Shown one piece after another: positions 15,164-23,897 of a DNA stretch of 64,000 bases. How positions within the stretch are numbered: the first letter of the stretch is position 1; every line of letters starts with the position of its first letter. The stretch lies in assembly GCF_030371585.1 (NCBI RefSeq), contig NZ_JAUDCE010000006.1; one strand, given 5' to 3'. This stretch comes from Megamonas hypermegale_A (GTDB lineage Bacteria; Bacillota; Negativicutes; Selenomonadales; Selenomonadaceae). A program made the position numbers and the translations under genes. Below the pieces are notes generated by a model. It searched no databases. It saw nothing but the letters and a program-made list of their open reading frames with translations, and was not told the origin of the DNA.

Positions 15164-16387
15164 TCAGCTGAAAAACAGTTCGTGCAGAAAACCGATGAGG
15201 TTAAAGCCTTCTGTCGTATCTTCAGCCGTAACCATATCTATACTGCCGATGACCGTACCGTGGTAAAGCAGGTCGACTGTACCGACTTTCGTACCGGCAG
15301 GACACGGTGCTTCGACATAGTTTTTCGTTAGATTAAGCTGATAAGTGAAATCCTCAGCGTTCTCATGCTTCATTACAGGATAGGTAAAATCCTGCGCCGG
15401 TTTTACGGCAATTTCAGAAACAGTGCCGCCGTGCACGTATACGGTATCGGTGAGTTTATCCGTATCGACCGGCTGCTGCGAGGCTATCTGTTTGAAGCCG
15501 AAATCGAGCAGAGCGCGGCTTTCTGTAAAACGGGCGCGGCTGTCGGCTGTTTTCAGGACAACGGCGATTAAGGAACTGCCGTTTTTCTCAGCGGAAGCGA
15601 CAAGACAGCCGCCGGCGGCATCCGTATAACCGGTCTTGATACCGGTTATATCATCGTAATTCCATAAAAGACGGTTCGTACTGCCGTAGACATCCTTGCG
15701 GTCGGCAGGCGAAATCCAGCTGATTTGCTGTTCCTTCGTGGAAACTATTTTACGGAACTGCGGATTTTGATAGCAGTAGGCGGCAATTTTGGCTAAATCG
15801 CGCGCCGTCGTGTAGTGGTTCGGGTCGGTAAGGCCGTGCGGATTATTGAAATGCGTATTTACAGCGCCGAGAGATTTGGCTTTATCATTCATCATCTCCA
15901 CGAATTTTTCCATAGAGCCCTGCCCGATATAGTAGCCGACGGCAGCAGCGCCGTCATTGCCGGAAGCAAGCATGGTGGCCTGCAACAGCTCGGACATTGC
16001 TATCCGGTCGCCTTCGTTGAGATAAATAGCGGAGCCGTCCTCGCCGACGGCGCGTTTATCGACAGCGACGACATCATCACCGGCGGCGTTTTCCAAACCC
16101 AGAATGCAGGTCATCATTTTAGTGGTGCTGGCCGGCATGAGCTTCTGGTCGGGATTTTTTTCGTAGAGAATGCGTCCCGTGCGGGCATCTATCAAAATAG
16201 CGGCCTGCGCCGTCATATCCCTTAAGTTGTCGGCGGTAACGGGAATGTACGGTTTACTCTCGTCGACCGGCGGAGCATCGTCGACAATACTGCCGGTAGC
16301 CTGCGTTACGGGAGCAAAAATCTGGATGAAAATCAGCAGAAATATAAACAAGCGTTGCAAATGAGAAATATAATTTAACTGTTTCAC
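15164..16387 (-). CDS. D-alanyl-D-alanine carboxypeptidase (low-molecular-weight PBP5/DacF type)
   Basis: 407 aa. The GTG at 16387 overlaps the upstream stop as GTGA and is followed directly by a signal peptide (VKQLNYISHLQRLFIFLLIF, then IQIFAPVTQA), so it is preferred over the longer frame to 16435. The three serine penicillin-recognising motifs are present: STTK (S87-K90), SGN (142-144) and KTG in GIKTGYTDAAGG. A C-terminal beta domain (about 300-380) and a final amphipathic stretch (FNLIGFLHELFFS) should anchor it at the membrane face. It trims terminal D-Ala from peptidoglycan pentapeptides in the periplasm. Translationally coupled to the thioesterase gene. Confidence 0.92.
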   Translation of the reverse strand: MKQLNYISHLQRLFIFLLIFIQIFAPVTQATGSIVDDAPPVDESKPYIPVTADNLRDMTAQAAILIDARTGRILYEKNPDQKLMPASTTKMMTCILGLENAAGDDVVAVDKRAVGEDGSAIYLNEGDRIAMSELLQATMLASGNDGAAAVGYYIGQGSMEKFVEMMNDKAKSLGAVNTHFNNPHGLTDPNHYTTARDLAKIAAYCYQNPQFRKIVSTKEQQISWISPADRKDVYGSTNRLLWNYDDITGIKTGYTDAAGGCLVASAEKNGSSLIAVVLKTADSRARFTESRALLDFGFKQIASQQPVDTDKLTDTVYVHGGTVSEIAVKPAQDFTYPVMKHENAEDFTYQLNLTKNYVEAPCPAGTKVGTVDLLYHGTVIGSIDMVTAEDTTEGFNLIGFLHELFFS

Positions 16388-16818
16388 GGATGTATCGGTC
16401 CTATCACGAAAAATGTACCGCGGGCTTTGGCGCATAATTGCTCAGCGGTGTTGAAAACTTCACATTCGGCAACGAGCGTGCTTCTGCCGTTATGAATGAC
16501 TTTGCCCTTTACGAGAGCCGTATCGGACTGATTTATCGATTTTATAACGTTGATATTGAAATCGAGCGTTACCACTTTTTTGCCGAGACTAAGGCAGGCC
16601 GCCCCCATAGCCATATCGCACAGCGACATGATGACGCCGCCGTGGGCAATGCCGTAAACGTTTGTATGTTCATGCTGTATTTTCAGAGCGACGCATACAT
16701 TGCCTTCTTTAATGGAAATGATATCTACGCCTAAATGGCTCGTAAACGGATTATCATCATAAAAATGGTTGATGTAATCACTGATGGATTTATCATCGTA
16801 CGATTGAGATGTATTCAT
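16384..16818 (-). CDS. hotdog-fold thioesterase (PaaI family)
   Basis: 144 aa, cytoplasmic. The hotdog helix and active-site region read NVYGIAHGGVIMSLCDMAMG (HGG with a following Asp), as in PaaI-type acyl-CoA thioesterases. The strands VTLDFNINVIKSI and ALVKGKVIHNGRSTLVAECEV complete the domain. It should hydrolyse an acyl- or aroyl-CoA; the substrate is unknown. AGGTGA precedes the ATG at 16818. Its stop overlaps the GTG of the carboxypeptidase gene (GTGA), so thioesterase, carboxypeptidase and probably the AEC permease form one transcription unit. Confidence 0.87.
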   Translation of the reverse strand: MNTSQSYDDKSISDYINHFYDDNPFTSHLGVDIISIKEGNVCVALKIQHEHTNVYGIAHGGVIMSLCDMAMGAACLSLGKKVVTLDFNINVIKSINQSDTALVKGKVIHNGRSTLVAECEVFNTAEQLCAKARGTFFVIGPIHP

Positions 16819-16964
16819 AAAATCACCTGTTCTTTTTGAGATAGAAAATATTATAAATTAGGACAAAACGCTTTTCAATAAGTTGATGATATTTTTTGGA
16901 AAAACTTTATGCTATTATGATAAAGAAAAGAATAAAAATGAAATTTGTTTATGAGGTGATATAT

Positions 16965-17600
16965 ATGGCTTATAAATTTTACCTGTTCGATTTTGACTAC
17001 ACGCTTGCCAATGCGGAAACGGGCATTGTGAAATGTTTTAAACTTTTAATGCAGCAGGAAGGTTATTTCATATCGCCGGATGATGAAATAAAAAAGACTA
17101 TCGGTCTGCCGATGATTGAAGCGATACGCGTATTATTCAAGGAAGACGATGATAAACTGCTGCATGAACTTAAAGACAAGTATACGGAATTTGCCGATAT
17201 ACACATGACGCCGAATACAGTGCTTTATCAGCAGACGATACCGGCACTGCGCCGCATAAAAGAAAGCGGGGCGAAGACGGCGATTATCTCCAGCAAGACG
17301 CGCCGCCGCATCATGCAGACTCTGACGCGCGACAATATAGCCGATTTGGTGGAGTTCGTCATCGGCAGCGAGGACGTGAAAACGCATAAGCCGTCGCCGG
17401 AAGGAATGTTCATGGCGATAGAGCGGTTTGGTGCAGACAAAAAAGACGTATTGTACATCGGTGATAATGTGATTGACGGTGAAGCGGCGCAAAATGCCGG
17501 CGTGGATTTTGCCGCTGTGCTGACGGGCAACAATGTGCGGGAGGATTTTTTTCATCTGCCGCATGTAAAAATCATGAACACGCTCGCTGAACTGCCGTGA
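16965..17600 (+). CDS. HAD-superfamily phosphatase (phosphoglycolate phosphatase-like)
   Basis: 211 aa. Starts MAYKFYLFDFDYTLANAETG; FDFDYTLAN is HAD motif I with the nucleophilic Asp. TAIISSKTRRR is motif II, HKPSPEGM motif III and YIGDNVIDGEAAQNAG motif IV. A helical cap lies between motifs I and II (about residues 20-90). The ATG at 16965 is chosen because GAGGTGATAT is just upstream; the frame can be extended 23 codons but without a ribosome site. It probably dephosphorylates a small metabolite such as phosphoglycolate. Single gene followed by repeat B4. Confidence 0.88.
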   Translation: MAYKFYLFDFDYTLANAETGIVKCFKLLMQQEGYFISPDDEIKKTIGLPMIEAIRVLFKEDDDKLLHELKDKYTEFADIHMTPNTVLYQQTIPALRRIKESGAKTAIISSKTRRRIMQTLTRDNIADLVEFVIGSEDVKTHKPSPEGMFMAIERFGADKKDVLYIGDNVIDGEAAQNAGVDFAAVLTGNNVREDFFHLPHVKIMNTLAELP

Positions 17601-17616
17601 AATAAATTTTTTTCTA

Positions 17617-17739
17617 TTGTACAAACAAAACATCGAGTCTGCATAAGCAGTATAATACTTTATATTCGTTCGATGTTGTCACTTAACCTCACTAAATATA
17701 AAGTATTATACTGCTTTAAATTATCAACTGACACAACAG
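17617..17739 (+). repeat. family B palindromic intergenic repeat, copy B4 (compensated arms)
   Basis: About 123 bp. Inner arms read CAGTATAATACTTTATATT and AATATAAAGTATTATACTG. Relative to other copies a G on the left has become C and the matching C on the right has become G, so pairing is kept. The centre TCACTTAACCTCACT is unchanged. It lies between two + strand genes. Confidence 0.88.
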
Positions 17740-17778
17740 ATAAAAATTTTGTAATAATGTATACATGAAGTTAACATA

Positions 17779-17807
17779 TTTACAATCGGGCGCGAATAAA
17801 TTATAAT
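17779..17807 (+). promoter_or_regulatory. promoter of the 5-oxoprolinase operon
   Basis: TTTACA at 17779-17784, a 17-base spacer and TATAAT at 17802-17807. The start would be near 17814, immediately before a leader terminator. Confidence 0.75.
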
Positions 17808-17828
17808 ACTATTTGGCGATAAAAGGCA

Positions 17829-17867
17829 AAGGTGCTGGACTATTTTACATTCAGCACCTTTTTTTAT
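17829..17867 (+). terminator. leader terminator ahead of the 5-oxoprolinase operon
   Basis: Stem AAGGTGCTG/CAGCACCTT (17829-17837 with 17852-17860) and a run of seven T residues lie between the promoter and pxpA, about 45 bases before its start. A full-length message needs read-through, so attenuation is likely. A competing hairpin is only weakly suggested: GGC and GCT flank AAAGGT, three pairs only. Confidence 0.75.
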
Positions 17868-17909
17868 ACAAAATTTGTTAAGAAGAAATAAAAGCGAAAG
17901 GATGCGTTC

Positions 17910-18671
17910 ATGATGATTAAAGTGGATTTGAACAGTGATTTAGGAGAAAGTTTCGGTATTTATAAAATCGGCAACGACAGCGAGGTTCTGAAATATGTAA
18001 GCTCCGCCAATATTGCCTGCGGACTGCACGCCGGCGACCCGTTCGTAATGCACAAAACGGTGAAGCTGGCGCTGGAAAACAATACGGCAATCGGCGCTCA
18101 TCCCGGTTATATGGATTTAAACGGTTTCGGCCGCCGCAAAATGGATTTATCGCCGCAGGAAGTGTACGATTTGATTGTTTATCAGGTAGGTGCATTGGAT
18201 GCGTTCGTCAAGGCGGAAGGCGGCAAGATGCAGCATGTGAAGCCGCACGGCGCGCTCTACAACACGGCGGCTAAAGACGAAAAACTGGCAGAAGCCATTG
18301 CACAGGCCGTTTATGCCGTAAATCCGGAACTTATTTTGTACGGTCTTGCCGGAAGCTGGCTCATAAAAGCAGGCGAAGCGGCAGGACTAAAAACGGCAAG
18401 CGAAGTTTTCGCCGACAGGACGTATCAGGAAGACGGTTCTCTCACGCCGCGCAGTCAGGCAAATGCCATGATTACGGATGACGACAAGGCGATAGCCCAG
18501 GTTCTCGGCATGGTGAAAACGGGACAGGTACAGACGGCTTCCGGAAAGATAATCAAGGTAAAAGCCGACACGGTCTGCATTCACGGAGACAGCCAGAAAG
18601 CTTTGGCTTTTGCCCAGAAAATAAATGACGCATTAAAGCAGGAAAATATTTCAATGCAGTCATTTATCTAA
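17910..18671 (+). CDS. pxpA: 5-oxoprolinase subunit A (LamB/YcsF family)
   Basis: 253 aa, full length. VDLNSDLGESFGIYKIGND, SANIACGLHAGDP, GAHPGYMDLNGFGRR and MQHVKPHGALYNTA are the family signatures. With PxpB and PxpC it forms the bacterial ATP-dependent 5-oxoprolinase that opens 5-oxoproline (pyroglutamate) to glutamate in the cytoplasm. First gene of an operon pxpA - NRAMP-like permease - pxpB - pxpC - DUF1445, close to the B. subtilis ycsF-ycsG-ycsI-kipI-kipA set but in a different order. Expression is probably attenuated at the upstream leader terminator. An ATG one codon later is an equal alternative start. Confidence 0.94.
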   Translation: MMIKVDLNSDLGESFGIYKIGNDSEVLKYVSSANIACGLHAGDPFVMHKTVKLALENNTAIGAHPGYMDLNGFGRRKMDLSPQEVYDLIVYQVGALDAFVKAEGGKMQHVKPHGALYNTAAKDEKLAEAIAQAVYAVNPELILYGLAGSWLIKAGEAAGLKTASEVFADRTYQEDGSLTPRSQANAMITDDDKAIAQVLGMVKTGQVQTASGKIIKVKADTVCIHGDSQKALAFAQKINDALKQENISMQSFI

Positions 18672-18696
18672 AATTTATACAGCAGGAAAGGAATGT

Positions 18697-19899
18697 ATGC
18701 TTATGAGCAATAAAAGCGGTTTTAATTGGAGCGTTCTGCTGGGAGCAGCCTTTTTGATGGCGACTTCTTCCATTGGACCGGGCTTTTTGACGCAGACGAC
18801 GGTATTTACACAGACTCTTTTGGCGAGTTTCGGTTTCGTTATTTTAATTTCCATTATTCTGGATATCGGCGCACAGCTTAATGTCTGGCGTGTAATCGGT
18901 ATTTCCGGCAAACGCGGTCAGGATGTCGCCAACATGGTAATGCCGGGACTGGGCTACTTGGTGGCTCTGTTAATCGTAATGGGCGGTCTCGGCTTCAATA
19001 TCGGCAACATCGCCGGTGCCGGAATGGGCTTCAACGTAATTTTCGGCATTGATACGGTAACGGGAGCAGTAATCAGCGCCGTTATCGCCGTTTCCATATT
19101 TTTATTCAAAGAAGCCGGTAAACTGATGGACAAATTTACGCAGATTGCCGGATTTGTCATGATATTTTTAACTTTATACGTAGCAGTTTCTTCAGCTCCG
19201 CCTGTCGGTGAAGCTATCAGCAAGACATTCATGCCGGACGTCATCGACCCGATGGCAATCGTTACGCTTGTCGGCGGCACGGTCGGCGGCTACATCACTT
19301 TTTCCGGCGGTCATCGTCTCGTTGACGCGGGCGTTGTCGGTCAGAAAGCTCTGCCGCAGATTACGCGCAGTTCCGTAACAGGTGTATGCGTAACGGGCAT
19401 TATGCGTATCGTTCTGTTTTTGGCGGCGCTCGGCGTTATCTCGCAGGGCTTCCAGCTTGACCCGTCCAATCCGCCGGCTTCCGTATTTCAGCTGGCTGTA
19501 GGCAATGTCGGTTATAAAATATTCGGTGTCGTAATGTGGGCGGCGGCCATCTCCTCCGTAATCGGCGCGGCATATACGTCCGTATCGTTTATCCGCAGTT
19601 TCAGTCCGATGATAGAAAATAATTACCGCTGGTTCGTCATCGCCTTTATCGTATTTTCCACCGTTGTTTTTGCTATCGTAGGTCAGCCGGTAAAAACGCT
19701 TATCGTCGTAGGTACGCTGAACGGTCTGATTTTGCCGATTACGCTTTTGGTAATGATTATTGCGGCGCATAAAAAATCCATTGTTGGCAATTACAAACAT
19801 CCTGTCTGGATGAGCGTATTCGGTGTTATCGTCGTTTTGATGACGGCATATATGGGCGCACTGACGGTAATCAATCAGTTGCCTAAATTATTTATGTGA
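18697..19899 (+). CDS. NRAMP-superfamily permease of the 5-oxoprolinase operon (YcsG-like)
   Basis: 400 aa with about eleven membrane helices. Begins with the divergent NRAMP pattern FLMATSSIGPGFLTQTTVFT; the metal-binding DPGN of true NRAMP transporters is not present (SIGPGF instead). This agrees with the YcsG branch, which is found with 5-oxoprolinase genes and is presumed to carry an organic substrate rather than divalent metal. In this operon the natural guess is 5-oxoproline or a related amino acid. AAAGGA precedes the ATG; the gaps to pxpA (25 bases) and pxpB (17 bases) are short. Confidence 0.83.
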   Translation: MLMSNKSGFNWSVLLGAAFLMATSSIGPGFLTQTTVFTQTLLASFGFVILISIILDIGAQLNVWRVIGISGKRGQDVANMVMPGLGYLVALLIVMGGLGFNIGNIAGAGMGFNVIFGIDTVTGAVISAVIAVSIFLFKEAGKLMDKFTQIAGFVMIFLTLYVAVSSAPPVGEAISKTFMPDVIDPMAIVTLVGGTVGGYITFSGGHRLVDAGVVGQKALPQITRSSVTGVCVTGIMRIVLFLAALGVISQGFQLDPSNPPASVFQLAVGNVGYKIFGVVMWAAAISSVIGAAYTSVSFIRSFSPMIENNYRWFVIAFIVFSTVVFAIVGQPVKTLIVVGTLNGLILPITLLVMIIAAHKKSIVGNYKHPVWMSVFGVIVVLMTAYMGALTVINQLPKLFM

Positions 19900-19916
19900 T
19901 GTGAGGAAGATTTGAT

Positions 19917-20642
19917 TTGAATAAGGATTATGAAATAAAGCCGCTGGGCGAAACGAGTGTTATCGTGAAATTCGGCAATGCCATAAGCCCGGCAATTCAT
20001 AATAAAATACAGCGTTTGGCCGATTATCTGGAAAAATATCCGTTTACGGGCATGGTCGAATACGTCATGTCGTATACGAGCCTTGTGGTGTATTACAATC
20101 CGTTTGCAGTGAAAAAAGCGGCGGAAAACAAAGATAAATCGGCATTGCAGCTGGTAACGGATTATCTTGACGGTTGCATGGAAAAAACACAGGCGGCAGA
20201 TGAAAAAAAAGCCAATGTAGTGGAAATTCCCGTATGCTACGGCGGAAAATACGGACCGGATATCGAATTCGTGGCCGAGTATAATCATCTTTCCGTCGAT
20301 GAGGTAATCCAAATCCATACAGCGCCGGAATATCTTGTATATATGATTGGTTTCTGTCCGGGCTTTCCGTATCTGGGCGGTATGGATGAGCGCATAGCCA
20401 CGCCGCGCCGCGATATGCCCCGGCTGGAGATACCGGCGCGCAGCATCGGCATTGCCGGTCAGCAAACAGGCGGTTACCCGATAAGCACACCGGGCGGCTG
20501 GCAGATAATCGGCAGAACGGCGCTGGAAATGTTCAATCCGCATGATGATGCAAATCCCAGCTTGCTTCATTCTGGTGATTTAGTGAAATTCTACGCCGTA
20601 TCGGAAGCGGAATATCTGTCAATAAGGGAGGCACAAAAATGA
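19917..20642 (+). CDS. pxpB: 5-oxoprolinase subunit B (KipI homologue)
   Basis: 241 aa, starting at TTG (19917) behind GAGGAAG. MIGFCPGFPYLGGMDERIATPRR, IPARSIGIAGQQTGGYPIST and PGGWQIIGRT are signature segments of the PxpB/KipI (allophanate hydrolase subunit 1-like) domain. It works with PxpA and PxpC as ATP-dependent 5-oxoprolinase. In B. subtilis KipI was first described as an inhibitor of the sporulation kinase KinA; there is no sign of that role here. Its 3' end overlaps the pxpC start by 4 bases (ATGA), implying coupled translation. Confidence 0.94.
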   Translation: MNKDYEIKPLGETSVIVKFGNAISPAIHNKIQRLADYLEKYPFTGMVEYVMSYTSLVVYYNPFAVKKAAENKDKSALQLVTDYLDGCMEKTQAADEKKANVVEIPVCYGGKYGPDIEFVAEYNHLSVDEVIQIHTAPEYLVYMIGFCPGFPYLGGMDERIATPRRDMPRLEIPARSIGIAGQQTGGYPISTPGGWQIIGRTALEMFNPHDDANPSLLHSGDLVKFYAVSEAEYLSIREAQK

Positions 20643-21640
20643 GTTTGAAGATTATTCAGCCGGGACTTTTGACGACGCTTCAGGACAGCGGCCGGTACGG
20701 CTATCAGAAAATCGGCGTAATAACATCAGGCGCTATGGATGTATATTCACTGCGTCTTGCCAATATATTAGTAGGCAACGATGAAAATGAAGCGGCGCTG
20801 GAAATAACGCTGATGGGACCGGTGATAGAATTTACGGAAGATGCGCTTATCGCCGTTACGGGCGGAGATTTCACCCCGACGATTAACGGTGAAACGATGC
20901 CGCAGCTTCGTCCGGTAGCCGTGCGAAAAGGCTGCGTTTTGCAGTTCAATCCGTGCAAGAGCGGCTGCCGTGCCTACCTTGCCGTTGCGGGCGGATATAA
21001 AGCAGCTAAAGTGATGGGCAGTAAAAGTACATATCTGCGCGCGCAAATCGGCGGTTTTTGCGGCAGAGCCCTACAGGCGGGCGATGTTGTAGATACGGAG
21101 CCGATAAATGATTTCGGCGAAAAAATGCTGCAAAATCTTTTGGCGGCGCAAGATAAACCATTTGCTTACACTGACTGGAGCATCGGCAAAGTGCATACGA
21201 GTCCGGAAAATCTGTACAAACCGGTCAGAGTTATGCCGGGAATGCAGTACGGCGATTTCACGCAGGAAGCGCAGCAAATTTTTACAAGCGAGGATTTTCT
21301 GATTACAATGCAGTCCGACCGCATGGGCTACCGTCTGGCGGGCAGCAAACTGGAAGCGAAAAAACATTTGGAAATGATTTCCGAGGTGGCAAGCTTCGGA
21401 ACAATTCAGGTGCCGCCGGCAGGAACGCCGATTATTTTAATGGCGGACCATCAGACCGTCGCCGGTTATCCCGTATTCGGGCAGGTGGCGCAAGTGGATG
21501 TGGCGCGGGTGGCGCAGCTGAAACCAGAAGACAAAATACATTTCAGAATGATTACGCATGAAGAAGGCGAACAGCTGTTTCTGGAAATGGAACAGTATAT
21601 GGAAAATATAAAGACAGCTGTAAAAAAATTAACAAAGTAA
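20639..21640 (+). CDS. pxpC: 5-oxoprolinase subunit C (KipA homologue)
   Basis: 333 aa, allophanate hydrolase subunit 2-like domain. IIQPGLLTTLQDSGRYGYQKIG at the start, then GAMDVYSLRLANILVGNDEN, LEITLMGP, CRAYLAVAGG and QTVAGYPVFGQVAQVDV are characteristic. It completes the PxpABC complex. The ATG overlaps the pxpB stop (ATGA), with AGGGAGG upstream. The downstream DUF1445 gene follows after 20 bases. Confidence 0.94.
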   Translation: MSLKIIQPGLLTTLQDSGRYGYQKIGVITSGAMDVYSLRLANILVGNDENEAALEITLMGPVIEFTEDALIAVTGGDFTPTINGETMPQLRPVAVRKGCVLQFNPCKSGCRAYLAVAGGYKAAKVMGSKSTYLRAQIGGFCGRALQAGDVVDTEPINDFGEKMLQNLLAAQDKPFAYTDWSIGKVHTSPENLYKPVRVMPGMQYGDFTQEAQQIFTSEDFLITMQSDRMGYRLAGSKLEAKKHLEMISEVASFGTIQVPPAGTPIILMADHQTVAGYPVFGQVAQVDVARVAQLKPEDKIHFRMITHEEGEQLFLEMEQYMENIKTAVKKLTK

Positions 21641-21660
21641 AATAAAGAGGAGGGATTTTT

Positions 21661-22449
21661 ATGGATTTAAAGACAGCTTTGCCGAGTGAAGTGAGGGCTT
21701 TAATCAGGACGGGAGAAATCGACGCGCAGACAAGCGGCATGTGCACCGGATACGCGCAGGCGAATATGGCCGTTCTGCCGAAAGATTTAGCGTTCGATTT
21801 TCTGCTGTTCACGCAGCGCAACAAAAAACCGTGCCCGGTACTCGATGTAACGGAAGTCGGCTCACCTGTGCCGAAACTTGTCGCGCCGACGGCTGACTTG
21901 CGCCACGATATACCGCGTTACAGGATTTACCGCTATGGTGAACTTACAGATGAAGTAACGGATGTGGAAAAATACTGGCGCGATGATTTGGTGGCGTTTC
22001 TGCTCGGCTGCAGTTTCTCGTTTGAAGGACCGATGCTGGAAGCGGGACTGGAAGTGCGCCATATAACGGATAAACATAATGTGCCGATGTACAAGACGAA
22101 TATCGAATGTATTCCGGCGGGCGTATTTCACGGACCGATGGTTGTATCCATGCGGCCGATGAAACCGGCGGATGCCATACGCGCCGTGCAGATTACAACA
22201 CGTATGCCGTTCGTGCACGGTGCGCCGGTGCATATCGGCGACCCTGAAGCAATCGGTATAAAGGATATAGATAGGCCGGATTTCGGCGAACGTTCCGAGA
22301 TAAAACCAGGTGAAGTGCCGGTATTCTGGGCGTGCGGCGTAACACCGCAGGCGGTGGCAATGGCGGTAAAACCGGAGTTCATGATAACGCATGCACCGGG
22401 ATTTATGTTTATAACGGATGTACTTAATGCAGAGTTATCTATAATGTAA
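21661..22449 (+). CDS. DUF1445 putative hydro-lyase (YcsI family)
   Basis: 262 aa, full length for the family. SEVRALIRTGEIDAQTSGMC, GYAQANMAVLPKDLAFDFLL, CPVLDVTEVGSP, LLGCSFSFEGPML and VFHGPMVVSMRP match the YcsI/DUF1445 group. One branch of this family is known as D-glutamate cyclase, which makes or breaks 5-oxo-D-proline. Encoded last in a 5-oxoprolinase operon, it plausibly feeds or handles 5-oxoproline too; that is inference from context. GAGGAGG precedes the ATG. Confidence 0.9.
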   Translation: MDLKTALPSEVRALIRTGEIDAQTSGMCTGYAQANMAVLPKDLAFDFLLFTQRNKKPCPVLDVTEVGSPVPKLVAPTADLRHDIPRYRIYRYGELTDEVTDVEKYWRDDLVAFLLGCSFSFEGPMLEAGLEVRHITDKHNVPMYKTNIECIPAGVFHGPMVVSMRPMKPADAIRAVQITTRMPFVHGAPVHIGDPEAIGIKDIDRPDFGERSEIKPGEVPVFWACGVTPQAVAMAVKPEFMITHAPGFMFITDVLNAELSIM

Positions 22450-22463
22450 ATTTCTATTTGTCA

Positions 22464-22938
22464 TTCATTTTTCTTTTGGAAGGCAAAAGAAAAACGAACC
22501 AAAAAGAAAACCTTTTTAACGTTTCGCTTACGCTGCACTGGGCGAGCCTTCGTAACCCTTCTTTAAAAGCAGGCGATACAATGGCTCGAAACATTTGTCT
22601 AGTTCCAGCAGAAACTAAAATTTAAGCTGTTGACACTAGATTTTGCTGGTCATGATGAATTTTTATCTGCGTTGAAGATTTTCACGGTAGCTTCAGCTAT
22701 TAAGAAAACTATTTTTTATTTCTGTTTTTAGTTCAAATGTTTGAGCGTAAGCGAGTTTTTGAACGTTAGAAATAAAAAATAGTTTTCTTAAAGTGAAAAT
22801 CTTTTAGCGGTGCATGAACTAAGGCACTTTCTTTTTCAGCAACTTTTCTTTGTGCCAGCAAAGAAAAATTGCTCGGTGCAATATGAAGATAAATTAAGAA
22901 ATTAAATCTCTTTATCTTATATTGTGCCGCACCGGCAC
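22464..22938 (+). repeat. family A structured intergenic repeat, copy A2
   Basis: About 475 bp filling most of the gap 22450-23030. It starts with hairpin TTTTTCTTTTG/CAAAAGAAAAA, then the block CGTTTCGCTTACGCTGCACT. The long variable stem (about 22701-22795) has arms TTAAGAAAACTATTTTTTAT and its complement. These differ almost completely from A1 yet pair fully, while the loop GAGCGTAAGCGAG is unchanged. Closing hairpin TTTTCTTTG/CAAAGAAAA, then an extra hairpin ending in TTATATTGTGCC. Confidence 0.87.
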
Positions 22939-22989
22939 TTTCTTTATTTCGATTTCTTTAACAAGCAAAGAACTCGATAAATAGAAATT

Positions 22990-23046
22990 AAAAAAACAAA
23001 AACGTATCTAAAAGTAATAATATCTTACCTTTAGATACGTTTTTTA
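22990..23046 (-). terminator. intrinsic terminator of the YitT-like gene
   Basis: AACGTATCTAAA and TTTAGATACGTT pair; the stem overlaps the stop codon at 23031-23033 and is followed on the complement by a T run. Confidence 0.78.
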
Positions 23047-23606
23047 TTTCTCTTTGTGAGTAAATTTAAAACAAAACTTTGCAGTCCGCTGCAAATGATA
23101 CCGGCGATAACGGAAACTATTCCATAAGTAAAAAGACCGCTCAAAAGTACGATTACGTTGCAAATATAAATAGTGAGCGCCAGATTTATTTTCGGATTGC
23201 GGTCGTGCAGGATTATGGCTATGGTATCAAATCCAAGTGCCGTAGAGCGGGCCGAGATACAGAAATAGTAACCTATGCCGATTAATATTCCCATGCAGGG
23301 AACGGCAAGAAAAAACGGTAGGGGCAGCATGAGCGGGAAAGCGGTGAATAAAGTAAAAAATAAAATGAATGCTATACAGCTGAACAGAGCATTTATAAAA
23401 CATTTATAACCCATGAAAATATAATAGATGATGAGCAGACTCAGATATAGTGTATTTGTCCAGAAAGAAATATTTCCCGGCAGATTTTTATTCAGTACCA
23501 TAGCAAAACTTGTAACGCCGCCGTTTACTATGCCGAAAGGAACGGCAATGTAGGCATAGGCGAATGTCATAAAGATATTGCCCAAAATGATTTTTAAATA
23601 ATTCAT
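23031..23606 (-). CDS. YitT/YczE-like integral membrane protein
   Basis: 191 aa with about five hydrophobic segments. The start MNYLKIILGNIFMTFAYAYI is chosen because GAGGTGAATTT precedes the ATG at 23606; nine further codons upstream lack a ribosome site. The segment VPFGIVNGGVTSFAMVLNK near the N-terminus and GIGYYFCISARSTALGFDTI near the middle resemble the first domain of YitT/YczE proteins. The C-terminal soluble DUF2179 domain of longer YitT proteins is absent. Transport function is presumed only. Confidence 0.75.
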   Translation of the reverse strand: MNYLKIILGNIFMTFAYAYIAVPFGIVNGGVTSFAMVLNKNLPGNISFWTNTLYLSLLIIYYIFMGYKCFINALFSCIAFILFFTLFTAFPLMLPLPFFLAVPCMGILIGIGYYFCISARSTALGFDTIAIILHDRNPKINLALTIYICNVIVLLSGLFTYGIVSVIAGIICSGLQSFVLNLLTKRNKKRI

Positions 23607-23815
23607 AAATTCACCTCGCAAAAATAATATCATAAAAATAAAAAAGTTTAAATGTGTTTAATCTAAAACGATAAAACATCGAAACATATTTACTTCTGTA
23701 AAGATAAAATTAAATTGATAAAAATGAAAAAAATTATCAAATAAGATATTGCATTATAAAAAAATTAGTGCTATTATTTTTATAGCGAATGATAATATAT
23801 ATCAATTATAAAATA

Positions 23816-23897
23816 TTGAGGAAACATGGATGCTCATAAAAAACAGATTATATATTGTTCAAACGCAGAAAATATTTATTTTGGGAGGAGTTTTATA
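23816..23897 (+). promoter_or_regulatory. leader of the second porin gene, conserved with the first
   Basis: TTGAGGAAACATGGATGCTC at about 23816-23836 recurs upstream of the porin at 1-426. An ATG inside it opens a frame continuous with the porin, but GGGAGGAG at 23883-23890 and the signal peptide place the true start at 23898. The rest of the 291-base gap (23607-23815) is AT-rich with no gene. Confidence 0.5.

Noticed and set aside
18697..19899. MntH-type manganese transporter
   Set aside because: Although in the NRAMP superfamily, the DPGN metal-binding motif is replaced and the gene sits inside a 5-oxoprolinase operon, so metal transport was not called.
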